In this document: positions 18,130-26,371 of the stretch, in pieces
Layout of the letters: every line of letters starts with the position of its first letter
How positions within the stretch are numbered: position 1 is the stretch's first letter
NCBI RefSeq assembly: GCF_023101665.1
Contig: NZ_CP082161.1
Span: forward strand, 4,650,001 to 4,714,000
Direction of reading: 5' to 3'
DNA: 64,000 nucleotides
DNA from: Bradyrhizobium sp. 195
GTDB taxonomy: Bacteria > Pseudomonadota > Alphaproteobacteria > Rhizobiales > Xanthobacteraceae
Program-made: the position numbers and the translations under genes
Notes under the pieces: generated by a model
Seen by the model: the letters and a program-made list of their open reading frames with translations, nothing else
What the model was told of the DNA's origin: nothing
Database searches by the model: none

Positions 18130-19705
18130 GCGCGAACAACAGATAGATCGCGCAGGTCCACAGCGACTGCCAGTTGTCGCGACCTTCGTTGAAGAGCACA
18201 AAGACAGCCGAGAGCGCCAGCACGCCCGCGAACACCGATTCCGCGATCGGACGCTGGCCGATCTGCGGCCGGTTCAGCATCAATAGCGCAAACGGGACCA
18301 CCGCCATCGTCAGCGAGGCGTAGGGAAAATCCTTGTAGCGCGGGTCGAACACGAAGCCGAGCGCGGTAGCGGCCCCGATCACCGCTGTCACCGCGAGCGT
18401 CAGGCCAAGCACGGCGGTGAGCTTCGACCATTTGCGGCCCTCGCGCGGACCGAGCAGATCGAGGAAGGTCGGAAGGCTGCGGCCGATCACCATCGCCTGC
18501 GCGCAGAAGATCGGCGACAGGATGCCGGCGAGCAGCAGCGCGCCCCAGAGCAGCCAGCCGCCGATGCCGTAGCTCTCGTAATACATCTTGTCGGCGCCGA
18601 TCCCGAGCAGGCTCCCCGCCGTCGTCGCCGAGATGGCGACACCGAGCCAGGCCGAGAAGCGCGGCGTCCACGGCCGCCGGCGCAGCGTGATCAGCGCGAC
18701 CGCGAACACCAGCACGGACAGGCCCATGCCCGCGCCCATGTACCATTTCCAGTACGGGAAATTGCTGATCGGCTCGCCCGGCGGATATTTCAGGCTCCGG
18801 CGCACCGAGTCGTACAGGCCCCAATAGCCGCCGACGGTGCCTTCCAGCTTGCGCTTCCACGGCTGGTCGTAGGACTCGATCAGATTGACGCGAAACTTGT
18901 TCGCCTTCGCAAGGCTCAGGATTTCCGAGACGACGCGCGCCTGGTTGGCGCGTGAGGGCAACGCGCCGTCGCGCATGCGCCCCTCGCTCGGCCAGCCGGT
19001 CTCGCCGATCAGGATCTCCTTGCCGGGGAACGCCACCGCCATGCGTTCGCGGATCGCCTCGACATGGGCGGAAGCGAATTTGGCCTTGACCGGCAAATCC
19101 TCCCAATAGGGCAGGATGTGGATCGTGACGAAGTCGACGACGTCATAGACCTCGCGGTTCTTCAGCCAATATTCCCAGACGTCGGCATAGGTGACGGGCA
19201 CGCTGACCTGCGTCTTCACCAAGCGGATGATGGAGACAAGGTCGGCCGTGGTCATCTCGCCGCGCAGCAGCACCTCGTTGCCGACGATGACCGAGGTGAT
19301 GATGTCGGGGAATTGCTTGGTGAGGCGGATGGCGAGCGCGGCCTGCTCATAATTCTTGGTGCGGTTGCTGGAGAGCCAGATGCCCTGCAGCACTTTCAGC
19401 CCGCCGACCTTGGCGGCGATCGCCGGCACCTGGTCGAGCCCGTTCTCCATCGAATAGGTGCGGACGCAGTCGGTGATCTGCTTGAGCTGGCGCAGGTCCT
19501 GCTCGATCTGCTCGGCCTCGATATGGGTCCAGGCCTCCAGCGGCGTCTGCTCGCCGCGGAACGGCGCGTAGGAGACGCATTGGACCTTCTCGGCGGGATC
19601 GATCGGGGCGCGCGCGAGCGTGATCGGCGTCGCCAACCACCACCACACGGCAGCAATCGCACCCAGTGAAACGAGCAGAAGCGCCAGTGGCGTACGAAGT
19701 GAAAT
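18089..19705 (-). CDS. ndvC: NdvC-like GH17 membrane protein of cyclic beta-glucan synthesis
   Basis: The N-terminal half is a periplasmic glycoside hydrolase family 17 domain with both catalytic Glu: VIVGNEVL (Glu about 144) and IGETGWPSEG (Glu about 235). The C-terminal half holds about seven to eight membrane helices. In Bradyrhizobium, NdvC is needed for beta-1,6 branching of cyclic beta-1,3/1,6-glucan. The first standard start codon is GTG at 19648, but that cuts through an evident signal anchor. Reading upstream gives SLRTPLALLLVSLGAIAAV, beginning at an ATT codon at 19705 with GGAGGA eight bases before it and no ATG, GTG or TTG down from the stop at 19736-19738. I therefore place the start at ATT (538 residues). 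GTG at 19648 is the fallback. Confidence 0.85.
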   Translation of the reverse strand: MSLRTPLALLLVSLGAIAAVWWWLATPITLARAPIDPAEKVQCVSYAPFRGEQTPLEAWTHIEAEQIEQDLRQLKQITDCVRTYSMENGLDQVPAIAAKVGGLKVLQGIWLSSNRTKNYEQAALAIRLTKQFPDIITSVIVGNEVLLRGEMTTADLVSIIRLVKTQVSVPVTYADVWEYWLKNREVYDVVDFVTIHILPYWEDLPVKAKFASAHVEAIRERMAVAFPGKEILIGETGWPSEGRMRDGALPSRANQARVVSEILSLAKANKFRVNLIESYDQPWKRKLEGTVGGYWGLYDSVRRSLKYPPGEPISNFPYWKWYMGAGMGLSVLVFAVALITLRRRPWTPRFSAWLGVAISATTAGSLLGIGADKMYYESYGIGGWLLWGALLLAGILSPIFCAQAMVIGRSLPTFLDLLGPREGRKWSKLTAVLGLTLAVTAVIGAATALGFVFDPRYKDFPYASLTMAVVPFALLMLNRPQIGQRPIAESVFAGVLALSAVFVLFNEGRDNWQSLWTCAIYLLFALTLWRARAEQIQE

Positions 19706-19977
19706 CGGTTCCGTCCTCCGCGAAGGGTCCGTCGATTACCTGCTTGCACGCCGTCTGCCAAGGGGGTGCTCCGGTGCGGATGCGCTCCTGCCCCAAAGGA
19801 ATGGGGCTGCGGCGGTTCGACCGGGACCTAGCGTCGTGACTTTGCTGGACAAAATTCCAAATACAGGTCATGGACTCCGAAAGACTTTTCCGCCGCATTG
19901 GAGACCCATTTGGACGCCATCACCGGCGCGTCCACGGGATCCTGACGCGGACGGCCATCGGATACATTGGGGAATTC

Positions 19978-20571
19978 ATGCGGCAACGGGTGTTCGAGTC
20001 ACGAAATGCGGTCCTGCGGCAGTTCGCCGCCACCTTGGCCGTCTCCTGCCTTCTCGTTCTCGCCGGTCTCGGTGGCGCCTCCGCCCAAAGCGGCACGCCC
20101 GCGCCGGACCAGGGCAAGGCCGCGGCCCAGCCCGCCGACGCCGCCAAGGATGCCGCCCAGAACCAGCGCCGCACCGACGAGTTCGCCGAAGCAGCCCAGG
20201 CCATCAACGGACCGGGCGGCAACCCCGAATGCGTCTGGCTCGGCCGGCGCGTGGTACGGCTGATGTGGCGGGATGATCTCGATACCGCGTTTCGCCATCT
20301 CGACCTCTACGACCGCTTCGGCTGCCCCGGCGGCCACATCCAGGCGGCCTTCCGCTGCCTGACCCGGTTCGGCGCCCAGATCGATCCCAAGGTCGCCGAG
20401 ACCCTGGACAGCCGCGTGCACGCCTGCTGGATCAACCCGGCGGCCCAGCCGCAGCAGGCGGCGGCCGCGGCGTCGCAGCCGGCGGCACCGGCCTCGGGTA
20501 ATCCGCCGGCGGCGCAGCCGGCCGCGAGCCCCTCGCCTGCGGCAAGCCCGACGCCGGCGCCCCAGAAATAG
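19978..20571 (+). CDS. ndvD: NdvD-like exported protein of the glucan locus
   Basis: A 197-residue exported protein: signal peptide (AATLAVSCLLVLAGLGGASAQ), an Ala/Gln-rich stretch, a central folded segment with Cys residues in GNPECVWLGRRVVRLMW, YDRFGCPGG and AAFRCLTRFG, then a long Pro/Ala-rich tail. It lies between ndvC and ndvB exactly where Bradyrhizobium ndvD lies, a gene of about 26 kDa reported to be needed for glucan synthesis. The name rests on position, size and character. The start here is the ATG before RQRVFESRN, with GGGG upstream; an in-frame ATG at 19870 gives 233 residues, closer to the published mass. Confidence 0.75.
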   Translation: MRQRVFESRNAVLRQFAATLAVSCLLVLAGLGGASAQSGTPAPDQGKAAAQPADAAKDAAQNQRRTDEFAEAAQAINGPGGNPECVWLGRRVVRLMWRDDLDTAFRHLDLYDRFGCPGGHIQAAFRCLTRFGAQIDPKVAETLDSRVHACWINPAAQPQQAAAAASQPAAPASGNPPAAQPAASPSPAASPTPAPQK

Positions 20572-20787
20572 CCGCGATCGTTTCAGCTGTCGTTCAGGAA
20601 CGATCGGCCATAGACCTGTTGGCACTGCCACGCATTTTCTGGAAAAGGCCATGCCCTCATAAGGACATGACGCCATGACAGTTGAGAAACCGCGCGGCAG
20701 AGGTATGCTCCATTTGCCGCGGACTTGGTCGGATCTCGGGGTCGGATCCGCTTCCCTGCCCCCTCAGCCCCTTTTGGTTTAGCCGCG

Positions 20788-23454
20788 ATGCGCGTTGTCG
20801 CCGCCGTTCTGTTGCTCGTGTCTGCGCTTCACGCAGGGCTGTGGGGAGTCCTGCGCGACAAGGAACCCGCGCCTGATTTCAGAGGCCTGTTGCCCAGCGT
20901 CTCCTACGCGCCGTTCGAGGGCTCGGCCCACCCTGATATCGACAACATCCCGACCGTCGAGAAAATCCGCGCCGACCTCAAGACGCTGTCGACCATGACG
21001 CGCGCGATCCGCCTCTATTCGTCCACGGGCGGTGTGGAATTGGTGCCGCCGATCGCGGCCGAGTTCGGCCTCAAGGTCACCGTCGGCGCCTGGATCGACA
21101 AGGACAAGGATCGCAACGAGCGCGAGATCAAGGCTGCGATCGAGCTCGCCCGCAAGAACAGCAACGTCGTCGGCGTCGTCGTCGGCAACGAGGTGATCTA
21201 CCGCGGCGAGCAGAAGGTCGAAGACCTCATCGACATGATCAAGAAGGTCAAGGGCTCGGTCCGCGTGCCGGTCACGACCGGCGAGATCTGGAACATCTGG
21301 CGCGACAATCCCGACCTCGGCTCCAGCGTCGACTTTATCGCCGCCCACGTGCTGCCCTATTGGGAAAACTTCCGCTCGGACCAGGCGGTCGACCAGGCCG
21401 TCGACCGCTACAACCTCTTGCGCAACCTGTTCCCCGGCAAGCGCATCGTGATCGCCGAGTTCGGCTGGCCGAGTCAGGGCTACAACTTACGCAACGCCGA
21501 TCCGGGCGCGTTCCAGCAGGCGCTGATCCTGCGCAACTTCGTCAGCCGCGCCGAAGCCATCGGCATGGAATACAACATCGTCGAAGCCATCGATCAGCCC
21601 TGGAAATTCTTCGAAGGCGGCGTCGGTCCCTATTGGGGCATCCTCAACGCCAGCCGCGAGCCGAAATTCGCCTGGACCGGTCCGGTCGAGAACCCCGACT
21701 ATTGGAAGCTGATGGGCATCGCGCTGCTGGTCGGCATCCTGCTGTCGCTGCCGATCCTGCGGCTTGAAAAGCCCACCGCGAAGCAGGCCTTGCTGCTGTC
21801 GGCGAGCGCCAACGGCGTCGGCGCCTGGGCCGCGACCGTGTTCGCGTTCTGGAACAGCCATTACTTCATCTTCGGCTCGGCCTTCGCGCTGACGCTCGGC
21901 ATGATCCTTCTCGTTCCGTTGGTCCTAATCGCGATGGCGCGCATCGACGAGATCGCCGCGGTCGCCTTCGGCCGGCCGCCCCAGCGGCTGCTCAGCAAGG
22001 GCAAGCCAGTCGAGAACGTTCCCGAGAATTACTACCCGAAAGTCTCGATCCACATCCCCGCCTACTTCGAGCCGGTCGACATGCTCAAGCAGACGCTGGA
22101 TGCGCTGTCGCGGCTGAACTATCCGAACTACGAATGCGTCGTCATCATCAACAACACGCCCGATCCCGCCTTCTGGCAGCCGATCCAGGACCATTGCCGC
22201 GCGCTCGGTGAACGCTTCAAGTTCATCAACGCCGAGAAGGTGCAGGGCTTCAAGGCCGGCGCACTGCGCATCGCGATGGACCGCACAGCGGCCGACGCCG
22301 AGATCATCGGCATCCTCGATGCCGACTATGTCGTCGATCCCGACTGGCTCAGGGATCTCGTGCCGGCTTTCGCCGATCCGCGTGTCGGTCTCGTGCAGGC
22401 GCCGCAGGAGCACCGCGACGGCGATCTGTCGATCATGCACTACATCATGAACGGCGAGTATGCCGGCTTCTTCGACATCGGCATGGTCCAGCGCAACGAG
22501 CTCAACGCCGTCATCGTGCACGGCACGATGTGCCTGATCCGCCGCGCCGCGATGGACATGGCCGGCGGCTGGTCGTCGGACACGATCTGCGAGGATTCAG
22601 ATCTCGGCCTTGCGATCCAGGAGCTCGGCTGGACCACCCATTACACCAACCACCGCTACGGCCAGGGCCTCCTCCCCGACACCTACGAGGCCTTCAAGAA
22701 GCAGCGCCATCGCTGGGCCTATGGCGGGCTGCAGATCGTCAAGAAGCACTGGCGCCACTTCCTGCCCGGCAAGAGCCGGCTGACATCCGACCAGAAGCGC
22801 GAATATGGCCTCGGCTGGCTGAACTGGCTGGGCGCCGAGAGCCTCGGCGTGGTGGTGGCGCTGCTCAACCTCGTCTGGGTGCCGATCGTCGCCTTCGCCG
22901 ACATCGCCATTCCCGACAAGATTTTGACGCTGCCGATCATCGGCGCGTTCGTCGTCTCGCTGGCGCACTTCCTGTCGATGTACCGCGCCCGCGTCGCGAT
23001 CAAGCCCGGCCAGATGCTGGGCGCCATGATCGCGGCGATGAGCGTGCAGTGGACGGTGTCGCGCGCCGTGGCGCAGGGCCTCATCACCGAGCACATCGCG
23101 TTCGCGCGCACCTCGAAGGGCGGCCTTAGCAGAATGTCGATCGAGTTCCAGGCGTTCTGGGAGGCCGTGATCGGCACCCTGCTGCTGATCGGCGCCGGCG
23201 TGCTGATCGCCTCCAACAGCTACCGCCAGATCACAGAGATCTACATCTTCGCCGGCGTCCTGGTGCTGCAAAGCCTGCCGTTCCTGGCCGCCGTCGCCAT
23301 CGCCATCCTCGAGCTCAGCCGGATCAACTCGTTCCAGTTCTGGCGCGATAGCGCGATCCGCACCGCCGAGCTGATCGGCCTCCGCCCCGTCGCGCTGCCT
23401 CCCGTGGGCGCGCCGCAGGCCGTGCCGACCGAGGTGCGGCGGGAGACGAACTGA
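20788..23454 (+). CDS. ndvB: NdvB-like cyclic beta-1,3-glucan synthase
   Basis: A fusion of two activities in one 888-residue inner-membrane protein. After an N-terminal anchor (VVAAVLLLVSALHAGLWGV) comes a periplasmic GH17-like domain with VVVGNEVIYRG (Glu135) and IAEFGWPSQ (Glu224). Membrane helices follow near residue 310. A cytoplasmic family 2 glycosyltransferase domain comes next, with the Asp motif GILDADYVV near 511 and the processive QRHRW motif near 640, then C-terminal helices. This matches Bradyrhizobium NdvB, which polymerises beta-1,3-glucan; the GH17 part is thought to help transfer or cyclise. Start chosen at the ATG directly before the anchor. Divergent from ndvC. Confidence 0.93.
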   Translation: MRVVAAVLLLVSALHAGLWGVLRDKEPAPDFRGLLPSVSYAPFEGSAHPDIDNIPTVEKIRADLKTLSTMTRAIRLYSSTGGVELVPPIAAEFGLKVTVGAWIDKDKDRNEREIKAAIELARKNSNVVGVVVGNEVIYRGEQKVEDLIDMIKKVKGSVRVPVTTGEIWNIWRDNPDLGSSVDFIAAHVLPYWENFRSDQAVDQAVDRYNLLRNLFPGKRIVIAEFGWPSQGYNLRNADPGAFQQALILRNFVSRAEAIGMEYNIVEAIDQPWKFFEGGVGPYWGILNASREPKFAWTGPVENPDYWKLMGIALLVGILLSLPILRLEKPTAKQALLLSASANGVGAWAATVFAFWNSHYFIFGSAFALTLGMILLVPLVLIAMARIDEIAAVAFGRPPQRLLSKGKPVENVPENYYPKVSIHIPAYFEPVDMLKQTLDALSRLNYPNYECVVIINNTPDPAFWQPIQDHCRALGERFKFINAEKVQGFKAGALRIAMDRTAADAEIIGILDADYVVDPDWLRDLVPAFADPRVGLVQAPQEHRDGDLSIMHYIMNGEYAGFFDIGMVQRNELNAVIVHGTMCLIRRAAMDMAGGWSSDTICEDSDLGLAIQELGWTTHYTNHRYGQGLLPDTYEAFKKQRHRWAYGGLQIVKKHWRHFLPGKSRLTSDQKREYGLGWLNWLGAESLGVVVALLNLVWVPIVAFADIAIPDKILTLPIIGAFVVSLAHFLSMYRARVAIKPGQMLGAMIAAMSVQWTVSRAVAQGLITEHIAFARTSKGGLSRMSIEFQAFWEAVIGTLLLIGAGVLIASNSYRQITEIYIFAGVLVLQSLPFLAAVAIAILELSRINSFQFWRDSAIRTAELIGLRPVALPPVGAPQAVPTEVRRETN

Positions 23455-23765
23455 CGGGCGCCCACCCAGTTCGGGCCTCGTGATCAAAAGTCACGTGCTC
23501 CTCGACGGGGATGGCGGCCCGCCAATCGGGTTGAGAATTCCGGCCTAAGCCGCAGAGACCGCGAGCAAATCCCCGCTCCTGCCGAGACTTTCGGCAGCGC
23601 CCCGCACTATTGACCTGCGCAGCCACTCCCCCTACACAGCGCAGGCCGAGAGCATGATCCGGAAACAGCCGGTTTTTCCTCGCGACGTCCTTAGCGTTGC
23701 GGCAAGACATGCTTCTCGAATGTCCGACCACGATGGCGATCTCTTCAAGCCATCAGCGGCCATGG
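23455..23765. other. Gap between ndvB and tRNA-Lys
   Basis: No open frame here looks coding. The first part holds an inverted 25-base near-copy of the tRNA-Lys anticodon arm (23476-23500), which may also serve as a hairpin at the ndvB mRNA end. I see nothing else that I can support. Confidence 0.6.
23476..23500 (-). repeat. Inverted partial copy of the tRNA-Lys D/anticodon arm
   Basis: Read on the minus strand this stretch begins GAGCACGTGACTTTT and ends ATCACGAGG. It matches 23 of 25 bases of 23787-23811, which spans the end of the D arm and the whole anticodon arm of tRNA-Lys(TTT). The five-base-pair anticodon stem is conserved. It starts 22 bases after the ndvB stop codon. Confidence 0.75.
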
Positions 23766-23841
23766 GAGCGCGTAGCTCAGCCGGTAGAGCACGTGACTTT
23801 TAATCACGGGGTCCTGGGTTCGAGCCCCAGCGCGCTCACCA
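23766..23841 (+). tRNA. tRNA-Lys (anticodon TTT)
   Basis: A 76-base tRNA with a perfect seven-base-pair acceptor stem (GAGCGCG with CGCGCTC), D arm GCTCAGCCGGTAGAGC, anticodon arm CGTGA-CTTTTAA-TCACG, T arm with GGTTCGAGCC, and an encoded 3' CCA. The anticodon is TTT, decoding Lys AAA and AAG. It borders the gene-poor accessory stretch to its right. Confidence 0.97.
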
Positions 23842-23937
23842 AAAGCCGGATCAATTACTTAAAGGCCGTTTTCGCGCTCCCGGCGCCTTGGCGCGCCTCT
23901 TGCCATAGAGACTTCCCAAGCATGGAGGCGTGCACCG

Positions 23938-24087
23938 ATGGCACAACGAGTTCGTGTTCCCAGACGCCCAAGGCCCAGTTTGAAGCATATCGCGCGCAAG
24001 CTGGTTAGATTGCTGGACGCGATCGATGAGCTCGAAGACCTGAGAGAAAGGGTCCAGGCGGCCGAAGCCACGCGCGTCCTGCATTAG
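23938..24087 (+). CDS. Small basic protein, 49 residues, hypothetical
   Basis: A short open frame preceded by GGAGG nine bases before its ATG. The product starts MAQRVRVPRRPRPSLKHIAR and continues as a charged helix (KLVRLLDAIDELEDLRERVQ). The amphipathic helix and good ribosome-binding site argue for a real gene, but nothing identifies its function. It begins about 100 bases after tRNA-Lys. Confidence 0.45.
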   Translation: MAQRVRVPRRPRPSLKHIARKLVRLLDAIDELEDLRERVQAAEATRVLH

Positions 24088-24388
24088 AGCGCCGGAAAGT
24101 CCGTTGCGGAGCTAAACAATCCACGTCGTCCGCAAGGCTGCTCCGTCCCAAAGGCCACGGCTGAACGTTGTCGCGCCTGGTGCCGGAGCCGTCCTCAAAC
24201 GCAGCCTCGGGAAAACGGCCAAGGTGCTGAGAGAATACGGTGATAGTGCGCTCAACGAAGCTCTTGCTTCGCGGCCCTTTCCGGACGGCTGCACGACGGG
24301 AGTTTAGTGCATTGCAAGCTGCCAAGATGTTCATGGTCCCGCAAAGCTCATTGAGCCGAGCAGTGGCATTTGAACAGCAGATGGCGGC
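24088..24388. other. Gene-poor stretch, possible decayed sequence
   Basis: No convincing intact gene. One plus-strand frame ends ARREFSALQAAKMFMVPQSS and then LSRAVAFEQQMAA, with its stop overlapping the next start as TTGA. This has a faint helix-turn-helix look and could be the remnant of an antitoxin or regulator partner for the PIN-like relic downstream. The support is weak. Confidence 0.3.
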
Positions 24389-24807
24389 TTGAACGTCTTC
24401 TTCGATAATTGCACCTCGCCCGTCTTTGCGGGAACGCTCGACGCTTTGATCACGCCGCTGGGCCATCGCGCTCGCCACATCCGCCACATGTCGGATTGCG
24501 AATTCGCGCACAACACACCCGACGTTGACTGATCACGCGGCTCGGTGCCGACCCGTCGGTATGGCTCGTGATCACCGGCGATCAGCGCATCCGGAAGAAC
24601 CTTGCCGAGCGCACAGCGTGGATACGCACCGGGCTCAAAGCGTTCGTGCTCGCGCCGTCCTACAAGAAAACCCCGGTAAACCAGGGCGCATCGTGCTGCT
24701 CTGGCCGTTGGCCGGTTATGGAGCAATTTATCTCAGCCGCCGCCCCTGGCTCCATGTTTGAGCTATCGATCAGTCGGCGCGCCGGCTTCACGCCTCTTGC
24801 GGTCTGA
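24389..24807 (+). pseudogene. Frameshifted PIN-like (VapC45-type) toxin relic
   Basis: Two frames together encode a complete PIN-like protein of about 139 residues. The first, from TTG at 24389, gives VFFDNCTSPVFAGTLDALI and ends HNTPDVD followed by TGA. The second continues directly as ITRLGADPSVWLVITGDQRI, then RKNLAERTAWIRTGLKAFVL and MEQFISAAAPGSMFELSISR. Inserting one G after the TG at 24530-24531 restores DW and joins both halves. The N-terminal FFDN and central TGDQRI acidic residues match PIN-type ribonuclease toxins that I associate with the VapC45-like family. The gene is inactivated by a one-base deletion unless that is a sequencing error. Confidence 0.75.
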
Positions 24808-24849
24808 CGCGCTGCTCCGCGCGTGTACCCAGGCTTTCAGGGTTAAGCC

Positions 24850-25001
24850 TAGGATGGGTTGAGCTCTTGCGAAATCCATCACTCGTTGCGATCAGCGTCA
24901 CTGCGATCCGCGGTCGATCATCGAAGCACAACTCAAAGGGCCGCGGAGTGACCGACCGATTGCCAGCGATCGGTTTCGCAAGAGCGCAACCTGTCCTACG
25001 C
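24850..25001 (+). repeat. About 150-bp palindromic element, copy A
   Basis: Starts TAGGATGGGTTGAGCTCTTG and ends with its approximate inverse (GGTTTCGCAAGAGCGCAACC then TGTCCTAC). Internal segments include GTTGCGATCAGCGTCACTG and CTCAAAGGGCCGCGGAG. A second copy in opposite orientation lies at 26372-26526 and matches over the whole length. The element has no open frame and looks like a non-autonomous or REP-like mobile repeat. Confidence 0.85.
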
Positions 25002-25149
25002 GCCGTTCATATGGTCCCGATTTCGTCCACGCGAAGCCAACGCTTCCTCGCAAAATCGCGCCAGATTCCGATAGAGTCCAGTAGTCACCCCGAGATGAAC
25101 TACACCCAACAGGCGCCTATTGTGCCCTCCCCCTCCGGGCATTGTGGCG

Positions 25150-25311
25150 ATGATTTGCGCAGAGAAAGACAATCCGCCCGTTCTGATCTGCTCCAAGTGC
25201 GGGCGGCCGATGACGTTTTTGGCGACGCTGCCGGCCATCTTCACGCTTCCTGCAGTACATGCCTACCAGTGCCGTCCCTGTCTGCGGGTGGACACCATCC
25301 CGCTGACGTGA
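25150..25311 (+). CDS. Small zinc-ribbon protein, 53 residues
   Basis: The product MICAEKDNPPVLICSKCGRP continues with a Pro/Leu-rich middle and ends YQCRPCLRVDTIPLT. Two CxxC pairs (CSKC, CRPC) about 26 residues apart suggest a single zinc ribbon. Small proteins of this pattern recur in Bradyrhizobium as far as I recall, with no known role. Three other small double-CxxC proteins occur in this window. No strong ribosome-binding site is visible; an upstream in-frame ATG at 25120 is a poorer choice. Confidence 0.6.
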   Translation: MICAEKDNPPVLICSKCGRPMTFLATLPAIFTLPAVHAYQCRPCLRVDTIPLT

Positions 25312-25462
25312 GGCCGGAATTGCGGTGATAGCGCGCTCTACGTACTCAACTGCCGCACACTGCAATTGCTTGGCATCTGCGGCCGTTCCAAGAGCCCTCC
25401 CTCAAAAAGCCGCTGACAACCCACCGGAAACGTGTAGGATTCAGCAAAACCGGAGGAGCGGC

Positions 25463-25633
25463 ATGTTTGAAATCAACGGTTTCGACACGGCGGGCGTGGT
25501 CAGTCTCAAGCGGCTGTCACTCACCGCCGCCCTCAAGAAGGCCAAAGAACTTGTCCAGGACGGGTGCTGGGACGTTCAGGTCGTCGATCCCAGCGGCCGC
25601 GTCTACACCTCGTTTGAAGAGCAGGCCGCCTAG
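25463..25633 (+). CDS. Small conserved protein, 56 residues
   Basis: Preceded by an excellent ribosome-binding site (GGAGGAG, five bases before ATG). The product reads MFEINGFDTAGVVSLKRLSL and then TAALKKAKELVQDGCWDVQV, ending VDPSGRVYTSFEEQAA. The pattern of two strands, a helix and a final hairpin suggests a compact alpha/beta fold. I recall very similar small proteins annotated as hypothetical across Bradyrhizobium and relatives. No function is known. It lies between the two inverted repeat copies. Confidence 0.75.
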   Translation: MFEINGFDTAGVVSLKRLSLTAALKKAKELVQDGCWDVQVVDPSGRVYTSFEEQAA

Positions 25634-25684
25634 CCACCCCACCTTCGGCGCCATTCGAGCGAGCACCGGCGCCTGTTTCCGCCG

Positions 25685-25897
25685 CTATCCGCCTCGGCCG
25701 ACGTTTGACGAGGCGTTGTTCAGCCAGCGCAGCGTTGCATCGTCGCTCCAGCCGGGGACGGCGAAGCGCGCCGGCGGAGTCGCATTCGCGCGGGGCCGCT
25801 CCGCCGCGGGATGGCGTGCGCGGGCGTGATGCACCGTTGCGGCGTTTGCGGAGCTGCACAGCACCAGCAACAGACCCATGGCAAAAAGAGAGCGCAT
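25685..25897 (-). CDS. Small exported protein, 70 residues
   Basis: Begins with a clear Sec signal peptide, MRSLFAMGLLLVLCSSANAA, followed by a His/Arg/Pro-rich mature part of about 50 residues that ends PGWSDDATLRWLNNASSNVG. GGAG lies eight bases before the ATG at 25897; a longer reading would add 28 residues before the signal peptide and is unlikely. It is periplasmic or secreted. The TLRWLNNAS ending resembles other small rhizobial exported proteins of unknown role. Confidence 0.65.
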   Translation of the reverse strand: MRSLFAMGLLLVLCSSANAATVHHARARHPAAERPRANATPPARFAVPGWSDDATLRWLNNASSNVGRGG

Positions 25898-26112
25898 CGC
25901 ATCAACTCCAATCGAGCAATCGCCCGCTGTGATCTGATGCGTCGATCGGTTCGCCACAATCCTTCGCGGCTTCACAAGCACGAGAGAGAAGCGCTTGGCT
26001 CCTGCCGTGGTGCAAGCCGCCCCTCAACTGCCGCGCGCGATGCCATTGCCAGTCAACCCGTTTGGGAGCAGGCTTCTCTCCAGGCGCTCAAGACGCCGCA
26101 CGGGAGAGACAC

Positions 26113-26355
26113 ATGAAGGAACAGGGCCTGGATGGCCGCCACCGGGACAAGGACGGCGGTATCAGCAAGAAGCACGGCAACACGCTTGTCGGCACATTGC
26201 GCAAGATCTACGGAAAGGGTTTTGCCGCCGGGTATCCCGATGCGACGCCACTCAGCGAGGTCCTGGCCCAGCTGAACGAGACATCGCTGAGCCAGTTGCG
26301 CCGCGATCACGACACCGGACATTTGGGGCACAAGATCGATCACGCCTTGAAGTGA
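26113..26355 (+). CDS. Small conserved protein, 80 residues
   Basis: A soluble, charged protein: MKEQGLDGRHRDKDGGISKK, HGNTLVGTLRKIYGKGFAAG, then LAQLNETSLSQLRRDHDTGH. GGGAG lies eight bases before the ATG. I recall close relatives in Bradyrhizobium and other Rhizobiales, always hypothetical; the conserved core is TLRKIYGKGFAAGYPDATPLS. The gene ends 17 bases before repeat copy B. No function can be inferred. Confidence 0.75.
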   Translation: MKEQGLDGRHRDKDGGISKKHGNTLVGTLRKIYGKGFAAGYPDATPLSEVLAQLNETSLSQLRRDHDTGHLGHKIDHALK

Positions 26356-26371
26356 GACGACCGTGACAGCC

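Noticed and set aside
24250..24392. Possible helix-turn-helix antitoxin or LysR fragment before the PIN-like relic
   Set aside because: Only a faint pattern (AAKMFMVPQSSLSRA) and no start or full domain; kept as a remark, not called.
24005..24511. 168-codon minus-strand frame opposite the PIN-like relic
   Set aside because: No motif, atypical composition, and the plus strand has a clear two-frame homologue of a known fold.
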